Source: Hyposmocoma kahamanoa (lineage: Eukaryota > Arthropoda > Insecta > Lepidoptera > Cosmopterigidae). Taken from it: 64,000 nt of DNA. The stretch spans positions 1,925,651 to 1,989,650 of the forward strand of contig NW_020653718.1 of NCBI RefSeq assembly GCF_003589595.1. Reading direction: 5' to 3'. A program made the position numbers and the translations under genes. Shown here piece by piece: positions 35,101-45,505 of this stretch (positions within the stretch are counted from its first letter, which is position 1; each line of letters opens with the position of its first letter). A model generated the notes under the pieces. That model made no database searches, was not told where the DNA came from, and was given only the letters and a program-made list of their open reading frames with translations.

Positions 35101-38100
35101 CAGTAATTGTAGTTTCATTCACCGTATCAGGTGCAGGTGATGTTGTTATAGTGGCAGTTGTAATTGTTTCCGTTACTTTAGGTACGTCCTCTTGCATTGA
35201 GATTTTCGTCACAGCAGGCTCAGTTGCTGTGGTTTGTTGAACAATCTGTGTACCTACTTCAGCTCTCGTAGGTGCTTCAGCCAGTTCTGGTGTTCTATCT
35301 TTTTTAGTTTCAACGTCCTCTTTTGATTCTTTTTTACCCCTCTTGGACTTTTTTTCTCTTTTTTTAGCTACTGGCTCTTGATTTATTGGTTGAGTAAAAG
35401 CTACGTTATCGATTTCACTGCCAATTAATGCTGTTGTGGCATCAACCCCGTCTGTTTGTGACCTTACTGCAGGTACAAAAGAACTTTCAATCTGTTCTTT
35501 TGGTTTAACTTCGTGTATTTTACTTATATGTGCATCAATTTCTGCTATAATTGTAGAATCGGGAATGTATTCACCATCAGCGTCTTCAACCACTTGGTCG
35601 ATAACATGTTCCTTGCCATCAATAAAATGGACATGCCGAATAATCCTTATACGTTTTGTCTCTATACCATCTTCCTGGAGAGTTTGTACTAGTTTGGGTT
35701 CTCCTATAAGTAGTTCTACTTCTTCTGGCTCTTCAATGACTTCTTCAGTAATGTGTTCTTTGCCGTTGATGATTTGAATATGTTTGATTATGCGTTTTCT
35801 ATTTCTTGTCACTGTCATTTTGGTGGATGGGTCTTTTTGTGTTGTTGTTTTTGTGAGAATTTGTAGTTGTGGATTAGAAGTTTCTTTAGTTGTGACGGAA
35901 TATGTGGATTGGTTAGGCATTTCCACTAACGCTTCTATCGATTCTTTTATTGCTTCGGCTTCAGGCTTAGCACGATCGGCAGTTGCTTCTATTTCAACTT
36001 CTTTTTCAATGGCAGTTTGTCCAATTTCTTGAGCAAAGTCCGGAACATTGTCAGAAACTGAAATGCTGTCCGATTCTTCATCTATGCTCTTAATTTTCTT
36101 TCGTTTTTTGTCCTTTCTCTTGTTTCGAACTGGTTCTTTTTGTAATGGTTCCTTAGTTTCAGGAGCTATCTGCTCGGCAATTGACATTTTAGGTAAAGGC
36201 GCTATTAATGAGGCAGCAGAATGATCTATTTCACTACCTATGAGTTTATTAGTAATATCAATTATGGTTGTATTCTTTTGAGGTTCTACAGGGGTATAAA
36301 CTACTTCTTCTGTAGCAGGTGTTGCTTTCACAACTATTTCAATTGGTGTTGATTTTGGCACGTTTTTGGCATCCAGATTAAGTACAGGCACGTCCTTCGC
36401 ATCCAGACTTAGTGTAGGTTCTTGTTTAGTTTCTACTATTTCACCTTTTTGCAATAATATTGGTTTAATAGTCTCAATGACAGTTTTCTGATTTAATGTA
36501 TCTTCTACAGGTTCTTTCATAATGCTAGCAAACTCTTGGGAAATTTCAGAAATCTGCGGCGCACCTACTTGCACATCACTATCAGCATATGTTACTGTCG
36601 TCTCGGGTGTACATTCATCATCTGGTTCCTCTATAACTTGTTCAGTCACATGTTCCTTACCGTCGATTATTTGGACTTGGCGAATAATTCTTATGCGTTT
36701 TGTTTTTATATTTTGTTCTTGGATCGTGTGTTGAGAAACTTGAGGTTCTTCTTCTGTTATTTGTACATCATCGGGTTCCTCGATCACTTCTTCAGTAACA
36801 TGTTCTTTACCGTCAATTATTTGAATATGTTTGATGATGCGTTTTCTAGTCCGTGTTACCTTTCTCGTGACTTTTGATACCACTGTAGCTATGTTAGCAG
36901 AGGATGACTCAAGGGTGGAATGAACAATACCTTCGCTTGTTATTTTGTACTGACCTTCTTGTGGTTCTTGTACTTCATATACCTGTCCGCCTTCTGATGG
37001 TAGCGTTTGGTATATTTCAGAAATTGTAAAAGTTTTTCGAGGAGTTGTTTCACGTTCTTGGGAAGTATGAATAACATTTTCAGACTTATCTATTTTTGGG
37101 GATTCGCCATGCATACTTTCTTGTTGAATTAATTCTTGCATTAATTCGTGTAAATCTGGTTTGTCGCTTGCTGTAGGTTCATTTGGTGGTTTTGAGTCCT
37201 GAGAAGATTCAAAAAGAGTTTCTTTTGGAGGTGAGTCATCAAGCTTGGGTGGTTTCTTCAGTGACTTATTATCTTTAGAAGGATCGCCTTTGTTATCAGG
37301 AAGTAGAGACGAAGGTGGTTGGTCGCCTTTATCTTGTGAGTCATCAATTTCTTCAAATAATACACCACCTTGATCTTTAACATTGATTGAAACCCTTGGA
37401 ATCAGTTCTTCGTGAACCTCAACGTCAGGTTCTTCCACAATCTCTTCCGTTACATGCTCTTTGCCGTCTATTATAACAACCCGTCGTATTATGCGTCGTC
37501 GAGTGCAAATTATTCTTTTAGTAACTTGTTGAACCACAGCTGTTACGCTAGATGATGAAGTTTGAATTTGTGGCACTTCACCTTCAGCAATCTGGAGAAT
37601 TTCTTCGGGTTTCATTCCTTGTTCCATTTTGATGACCATATCAGGTTTAGATGTGAACTCTTGAATAGTTACTTCACCACCTGGTAATCCAGATACAAGT
37701 TGCCCATCGTAAGTTTGATATTGAACATGTTGAACATCGCCGTCGCCTAAGGCAGTCGATGTCGATCCCTTATCTTTTTTTAAAATTACTTGCGAAAACG
37801 ATTGCTCTTGTGGAATAACATTGCTTGCAAGAATTTGAGATCTTTGTTGTTGTGTTTGCACTAATTGCTGTCTGGTCACTAATGTTTTCCTAATTTTCTT
37901 AACAATAATTCGTTTTGTACCATCGGCGTCTACTACAACTTCAGTAGTTGTTTCATCGGGTTCAACCATTACGGTTTCGAAAGACTGCGGTAAACTATGG
38001 GTGATATTCAGTTGAGAATCTTTACCTGTATAGTCGTCTTTATAGTTCGCATCTACTAAAATAGATTTATCCTCAATTTTTTGTTCTCTGTAAATGGGAC

Positions 38101-38953
38101 GACTAGCAATTTCAATAGTTTCGTGACCGTCAGTCATAAACTGTCTAACTTGGATGTTTTCAAGCAGTTCTCTATCTTCTAGATGTGGCTCAGTAGTTTG
38201 AATTTCTACATGCTGTGGAGCTGCAGCTGTTACTGCTACATCTTTTGTCGTTTCTATGTCAGGTTGACATATAACAGATTTATCCGACACGGAAGGAGCA
38301 TCGGATATCAGACTTTTTCCTGTTTGCGTTTCAATCACAGCAGTTTGCTTGCTTTCTGGCACTTTGGCTGTGTCAACTATAGGTTTTTCCTTCAGCTCTG
38401 GCTCTAGGGCAAGACTCTTTCCAGTTTGAGTGTCTATAGTAACTGTATGTGCTTTGACAACTTGACTAGGTTTACTTTCTTGGACAGTAGGGACTTTATC
38501 TGATACTTCCCTCGGACTAACGACTTCTTCGGGCATAGACGTCGAATCAATGGTTCTGTCCGTCTGTGAAATATCCTCATCAGCGACTTCAGGCGCAGAT
38601 CTAATCTGGATTAACACTTGCCTTAACCTTTCTATTTCTACAATGACTAGATTTTTCGTTTCCTGCAATGCGTTCTGCATTGCTTCCACTTTCTTTCTCA
38701 ACGACTGATTAGATTCATCTTTACTTATCACGGTAATAGACTTCAGTAAAGTCTCATACTCCTCGTAGTCCCTGATGTAACGTTCGTAGATCTCGATATA
38801 TTTAACGATGTCTTCCTCTACAATGACGTCGTAATGTTTGGTCGATTCATTGAGCTCATTGTTTATAGTTTCAAGCCACCGATCAAGTTTGGCAATTTTT
38901 TCTTTTTGTTTTTCGATCTCTTTTGATTCCCGAGCCATTTCTGCTTTGGCGTC
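29144..38953 (-). CDS. Msp300: Msp300 giant exon B (3,270 codons): helical ends, disordered repeat-rich centre
   Basis: This uninterrupted exon is 9,810 bp, phase 0-0, between acceptor CTACAATTCCAG (AG at 38954-38955) and donor TTACAG|GTAAGA. Exon residues 1 to about 123 are helical, like spectrin (KLDRWLETINNEL). Residues about 125-2500 are low-complexity, acidic and Ser/Thr/Pro-rich. They contain two QTGKS boxes (about 177 and 212), five IIDGKEHVTEE-type boxes (about 495, 715, 763, 1063, 1115), LIGSEID-type boxes (about 906, 1179, 1293, weaker at 1452) each followed by a lysine cluster such as RKDKKRKK, further lysine clusters near 1835-1980, and a QT-motif array (about 2068-2371). From about residue 2510 to the end it is again spectrin-repeat rod. 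Known: nesprins tether nuclei and Z-discs to the cytoskeleton. Inferred: the centre is a flexible scaffold. No domain search was run. Confidence 0.92.
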
Positions 38954-39115
38954 CTGGAATTGTAGAAAAAAACGCTATGAAAAAAATGTTAGAAACTTGA
39001 AATAACGAAGTAAACACATGTAGCTGTTACACCAACATATTATTGTAAAGAGTTACAAAAATAAAATTTTCAATCGCGACAGAAAAATATTTAGAAAAAA
39101 AATTACCTTGCTTAC

Positions 39116-39289
39116 CTCGATGGTGAGTAAACCTTGTCTCGCTTGTGTGAGCAATTTGGATATCCTCGCCTTCATCACAATCAACTCTTTGAGCAGGTTC
39201 TGGATCTCTGCCTCCTGGCGATACTCCATGATTTGTTGTTCCAATAGCTCGGCAGCTTCTTCACACTTGACAAGAACTTCAATGCCGTC
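39116..39289 (-). CDS. Msp300: Msp300 exon, spectrin-type helices
   Basis: The exon is 174 bp (58 codons), phase 0-0. The acceptor is AAAATATTCCAG and the donor is ATCGAG|GTAAGC. The peptide DGIEVLVKCEEAAELLEQQ to LLTQARQGLLTIE is strongly helical with heptad leucines and continues into the helical start of giant exon B, so together they form one spectrin-type repeat. Confidence 0.9.
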
Positions 39290-42200
39290 CTGGAATATTT
39301 TGTATACAGCTGTTAGAAGCGTAAGCATATTTGGAAATTGTCAAATAGTTAAGCCACAATTTTACTAACACTAACGATATAATAAATCTTCTGAGCTAAT
39401 TCAGACAGGAAAGGATGTATCATACAGACGTATCGTATTTTCCAATAAAAAAAAATACATTTTTTTTAATAAAAATTGTGTAATACGTAACATTAATAGG
39501 AGAAACAAAACTAAACTGGCTGTTCTTGGCAGTCTTCTTCACAAATTCATTTAAGGGGCAATGTATACGCTTCTGTAATAAGATTCCGGTTGATATTCAA
39601 AATTTGCAATTTATGATGTTCAAAACTACAGTGAAACAAAAACTTTCAACTAAATCTTTAGCATGTTTGGAAGATAAAAATCCGTGGTAGTGACCCGTTT
39701 ACCTCTTGCAGGTTGTCTCGGTTGACTAAGTACAAATATTTAATTACAAAGAGTGTGTTGCTCATTCTTCTCAGGGGAATCTGCCTTAGAAATGAGTAGT
39801 AGAGTTTAATCAATTTGAGGATTTCAAGTGTAATTTGCTTACTTTGACATTTTTATCAAAGTAAACTAAATAGTAAGACCAAGTATTTGGTATATAATTA
39901 CGGAATTCCCTATATTATGACTACCTATTAGAGAAACATAAATAACTATGAGAACTTAAGTAAGAAATAAACTTATAAGAATTCATTTTCAAATACTGTA
40001 CAACATTTCATCTACGGAAATTATTCAATCTGGACCTAGACGTATATCTTGAGATCTGAATTTGCACACGTCTTCTTCCTGAAAATGTTACTTTAGTTTA
40101 CAAGACGAATTAAAAAACACTTCAGTAACATTTTAAGTATTTCTCATGCAAGGCTGTAACCATGTTTAGCCTTGTACGAAATCTAGCATGTGATATTTGT
40201 CACGCTTTATGATATTCTATATTTCTAAACTGCGAGTATCATCGTATATAGTTAAAAATAAAACGTTACGTTTAGTTTTTTTATTACAACTGGATATTAT
40301 AGAAAAGACGAAAATTTATTCTCAGTGTGCTATAAAAATTTAATTTTTTAAGTAGCAAAGACTGCAATATTGTAAGGTACACTTTTGGAACAAAGTAAAA
40401 AAGATTTAAAGTTTAAGTATTGCTATCTTTATGTATGGAGCACTTGTATATGAAATTTGGCACATAAATAGATGATTATTATATTTTTTATAATAAAAAA
40501 AAATAGGCACTATCTACTTATTTTATACTACCTATTTTAGCAGGTACATGCAATATAACTTACTAGTTTTCGATAACTTTTTGTAAGAAATTACCTATGC
40601 CTGAAAATAGTAGTATTCTATTATATTTATTATACCTGGAAACTATTACGACATTTTGTTGTACATTTTAATAGAAAAACCAATCTCTTTGGTTGACAAT
40701 TTCGATTTAAACTCCGTAATAAGTAAATTTAAAAAATCACTTAAATTATATCGATTTAATAATAGCTATGACATGTTCTCAGTGAAATCTAAATTTGTAC
40801 ATGACATAAGTAGGTATGTACTTTGTATTTGTCATATGTGACATCATTGAAGTGGTACCTATTTTAACATTAAAATGTTTCTTATAAATTATGCATTTGC
40901 TTTTCCTTATAACGCTGATTCAAATGTAGTCAATAATTACATTGTTTTGGGAATAAATGCATGTTTTTTATTTATAACTAAAATAAAATCATCATGATTT
41001 GTAGAAACGTTGCCTTAAAATGAAACATAATAAAGTTTTGAAACAATTAAGAACAAGTTTTTTACGCGTACCTGTTAGGAATTTCACGCAAGTAAGTACA
41101 TACATCCAACGTTCGGCCTATTTTCTATTTAAATATTGTTTACTTTACTGCCGACAAACACTACACATAACTTTTACGTATTTTGGAACGTAAGTATGGT
41201 TAATGAGTAACATTTTACTATAACTCGTGAGAATGGAGAATTTAAATAAATAAAAAAATTTACGGCACCGGCTAATTAATAACAGTTATGTAGAACCAAT
41301 TTTTGTCAATAACTATTTGTATATAGATTACCTTTTGGAAGATTTAACTTACGTATTTCAATCATATAGGTACTGCATCACAAGTACTGGCCACTTATTT
41401 AAAAAGAATTCTTTACACATCACTATATTCGAAATTTGAAAAACTACATTCCACTTGAGAGGTGTATTTCGAAAATCAATCTATAATTCGAAATAATTTG
41501 AATATCGAATGTTTGGATCGCGGAGCGGCTCGCGGGGATCGCGCACCAGTGCCCTACTGAGAGATGCCAAACACTAGAGGTTATTATTAACATTCATGTC
41601 GTAATAGGCACTAGGTGACATCATCAATGGGTTCGGTGCACATGGGTCTACGTACAGAGACGCATTTGGACTAAATTCATGTTGCAAATACATGTTAGAA
41701 AATTATTATTGTTAGCGTGTGAGGATTTTTTAGGTATATAATATACCTAATATAAATATATACATACTTTACCAGTAAAGTATAAAGCTCCGATATTAAA
41801 TCAACAAAACCATAGCTAACAATTTCTTGTAAACGGTAGTAGAACAAACATTGTCTGAGTCTGTGTCTGTCTTCATTCTCTGCCAAGACTAGCAATATCA
41901 CGTACGTTTTGACAACCTAGTGTGAGCAATGCATTTACTTGGCGATGATCTAGTCCTCTAAATATTTGGAATTTAACCATACCGTTATACCGTGTTTTTT
42001 GTGAAGATGTAAAAAACGACAGAAATAAGTTTACTCCAGCAGGTAACAATTTGTTTAAGAATAATAGAAATATTATTGTTACCCTAACTGCGGTCCTGTC
42101 CGTAACGCTCTGCCAAAGCTCATGTAAACATTCTTCATCTCGTATTTTGGAGGTGTATTACCACCATAACTATTAACTATAATAGCCGGTGACGTAATCA

Positions 42201-43857
42201 GACAATTATTGCTTACGCAACTTCTGAATTCTAGTTTTGTTTACATCGCGGCTTGCAGCGCTGTGACCCTTCATAGGATAGCTTGGAGTTTGAATTAGAA
42301 CTTAGTTATATTAATAAACGATATAAATACGTGTGAAATTGCTGAAAAAATAAAGCTAATAATACTGAGCAGGAATAAATGATTACATTGGGCCATCATT
42401 TCGTAAACTAGTGAATAAAACTGTGAAATAACCGAAACGAGGAAGTATTTATTTTCTTTTGAAAACTAACACATTTATCATCTTGACAGTTGGCAGTCTG
42501 GGAGAGAGTATAAAAATAAAAAAGTTTCTATTACAACATAAGGAAATAGCTGGCAGTTCCGAAAGTGCATCTTCTGGTTTCGAATTCAAACTCCAGCCCG
42601 AAATAACGATCCAAGAATAGGGCCCCTAAACAGCGGGAAAAGCGAATGGTGTTCTAAAATTAAAATGGCTGTGGTTTTATCTAAACTACGCGCCGTCAGT
42701 AGGAATGGAACGTTATTATTTAAAGAAAGAAATCAAAATGGCGTATTTACATTGTTGGCGGAATAAAAATACACAAAAAACTGGAGTAACCACTTTGCAA
42801 TTTTTGTATATTGTGTTTTATTATTCTTTTACTTTCCCGTATTGAATGTAAATATTATTTGGTTAATCGTTAATGAAAAGAAAGTCAATGCATACATATA
42901 CACGTATACACATATGTATATTCGATCACCTCCTGAAATGTGCCAGGCTTTATTGTAAATTACTTTCTTAGTACGTATATCATACAAGGCAATACATAAT
43001 ACGTACATTTTTTACTATTTCTTGATCATAACTTTTTAGTATTACACACATCTGCGCCAGAGTGTATTTTTAAATTTTGATCAGCGAATCATATTCATTT
43101 CCTGTACATTGGCGCACCTTGGGCAATAATCGGCGAGTACCTTACGCCTATTGGCAAATCCTTTACCACGATGGCAAGCATTACTGTGTTTGCCATCGAC
43201 ACAATAAAAAGAATCACGAAGTTCCACAAAAAAAATGTCACTATATACTTAGTAAATACCATCGAGTACATAACCAGAAATAGAGACGAAATAAGGTCCA
43301 TCCATCCCTGGCAACCCATCTGTCAAATGGTACTGATATCAATTTCGTGACGAAATATCAACTCTCGTTTGCGCTGAAATCAATTAGAAAGCTGAAATAG
43401 TACAGCGCCAACAACTGACCTATGTTTATATTATTGTAATACAGATAATAATATCTAACTCTGGAGGGCTGTTGCATTCAGTGGTGTGAGATAAACTGCA
43501 AAACATCTAATTACAAACACATTTCATCGGTAACTAAATATTAAATTACGTAATTTTTAAATTTCGTCCATTATAGCAAGGCTCAAGTTAAACGAAGTGA
43601 AACAATTGACGACACCCGTCAATTGTTTCGAATTCGGGCTGGCCAATCGGAGCGCATCTGTCATCGTAATGATATGGCAGAATAGTTTTCAAATAAATTG
43701 CGTCTCTGTTTCCGGTTGTATACTCGATGGTAAATACCTAGTTATACCTATGACCCGGTATAAACGTTATGACAATAAATTGTTCCACGGCCTAGGCTCC
43801 CTAGCTCTTAAAACATTTAAAAATGAAGCAAAGTGTGACCCCAGTTTGAAAACTCAC
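39290..43857 (-). other. Msp300 intron, 4.6 kb
   Basis: AT-rich intron with donor CTGAAG|GTGAGT. It holds a 474-bp TIR element (43258-43731), a segment at 39670-39840 similar to 6040-6490, and a short GC-rich patch at 41511-41575. The rest (39850-41500, 41600-43070) shows no coding signal to me. Confidence 0.75.
43258..43731. mobile_element. TIR element, family with 3461-3976, copy 2
   Basis: ACCATCGAGTA, then ATAACCAGAAATAGAGACG, is inverted at 43700-43731 with a few changes. TA lies just outside each end, or forms the outermost bases. The 474-bp interior includes the same CAATTGACG/CGTCAATTG hairpin. It lies about 125 bp downstream of the exon 43858-43965 donor. Confidence 0.7.
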
Positions 43858-43965
43858 CTTCAGTCCACCTTCCATAGCCTCGAGGCTCTCGTCAGGTAGA
43901 TCAGACAGCCTGGTTTGCACCGATCGCACTTCCTCCAGCAGACTTTCAATATCGTTAGACAACTC
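43858..43965 (-). CDS. Msp300: Msp300 exon, 36 codons, helical
   Basis: The exon is 108 bp, phase 0-0. The acceptor is GGGCGTGTGTTCTCAG and the donor is CTGAAG|GTGAGT, a near-perfect consensus. The peptide begins ELSNDIESLLEEVRSVQTRL, an amphipathic helix of spectrin type. It links giant exon A to the helical part before giant exon B. If exon A were skipped, exon 55362-55637 (ending in CAG) would join here in frame. Confidence 0.88.
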
Positions 43966-45505
43966 CTGAGAACACACGCCCTTATTAGCTTCACACCACA
44001 ACACTACTATAGAGACGTGAAATAAAAACGTTTTCATTTGGCAAAAGACATGTTTAAATTTAATATAAAATGTAATTGTAAAATTCAAATTATAAATCTT
44101 CTTATTTCCAATCACAGTGTTGCAATGCAATATTATGTGATTGCATTATTGTGCATACACTAGTGCGACAGACATTCTTAACTTATTTCACGTCTCCAAC
44201 GAACTAAATAATAAGGGGCAAACAAAATTAAATTGCATCCAGTCACAGCATAACAGATGCAGTGGGCAGTTAGCTACATCAAAACATCAACAAAAATTGC
44301 TCAATTAGTCCTTCATTTTGGCATGACATGCTAAAAACAATCTTAAAATGGGTTTATAAAAATAAATAAATGCTCCGTACCATCAACAAATAATTTTAAA
44401 ATTTTTTTTTCAGCTATATTTTTACAATGTTGAAGATTTTGGTACAGTTTTTGGAAAAATCGGGCTACAACCGTGTAACTCTGGAGATACGATCGTATTG
44501 AAATCATTATTTGGAACATCCAAATTAAAAAAAAAATACGTATACGTAAAATAACACCTATTTTTCCCAAAAGCGTATCAAAAGATTAGTATCTTTCTGT
44601 CAATTAGCGTGTTCATAAGCGGTGACAGATATATTGACAAGCAACGTTGGAAATTATATTTCAGAAACTCTAACCAGATGATTTAAATATCATCTAAAAC
44701 AAATGAAAGACAAAACAAAACAAAAATTATCAAATTAACACTGAAGATGAACACACATAACCATTTAAAAAAAAAATTATTTAACAGTAGGTGTAAAGAT
44801 ATGCACATTTTTTACTGCCAATCTTCAATACGAAAGTGTTCATCTTTAAATCTAAATCGGCATTCTTGGACGTAACATATAACTCTACCAGGAATTTACA
44901 CATACTAGCAACAGGACTGACCTGGAAATAATAAAGAAAAGGCGGGTCTTATGTCAGCCTTCTTCCTGGTTCAAATTGTAAAAACCCAAAGAAAACATCT
45001 AGAAACATCTTCCATTAAGCGGCACTGTCGATCGTCTCGTAGCAGCCAAATTTATGGCAAAAAGAACTTTAAAAACAAAAGGGGTACTTTCAAAATAAAA
45101 ATCAAATAACAATAAATTCGATTGCTTAAATAAAACAAAACACATACGAGTATTTATTTTATTACATTTCAAAGATCAGACCACTATAGACTAGAAAACA
45201 GTTGAAAACGTCAATAATTTATTAGAGTTAACTACTGATTGGACTAGACAAGACTAGATTAATTTTCACACACTACATTGAATTAAATTATCTACTAATC
45301 CAAATGCGCATCTATTAAGACTACTACGACTTACAGTGCTCGCCAAAACTTGGCACTACAAGACGAACGGCAAATTTGGCATTGCTACACGACACCTTAC
45401 AATACAGATCCTCATAATAAGTGAAATTAAGAATTTAGTAAGAATATCATGCCAAACATAAAGAGTAAATTGTAAAATTGTACAATACGACTGGGGGTCA
45501 GTCAC
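43966..45505 (-). other. Msp300 intron, 1.5 kb
   Basis: AT-rich intron after giant exon A (donor GCCAAG|GTGACT). It contains one possible micro-exon (44889-44921). Nothing else is recognisable. Confidence 0.7.
44889..44921 (-). CDS. Possible 33-bp micro-exon or alternative 3' exon of Msp300
   Basis: A good acceptor (TTTATTATTTCCAG) opens a phase-0 frame that reads VSPVASMCKFL up to a weak donor CTG|GTAGAG, which would make an 11-codon exon in frame with both neighbours. If the donor is not used, the frame reads on for 44 codons to a TAA near 44790, a possible alternative terminus. Composition is AT-rich and the support is only the splice sites and phase, so this is tentative. Confidence 0.25.

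Noticed and set aside
31000..38900. Many plus-strand open frames of 65-135 codons opposite giant exon B (and likewise opposite exon A)
   Set aside because: They are antisense shadows of the coding exons, with biased Ser/Cys/Phe-rich composition and no domain or splice support.
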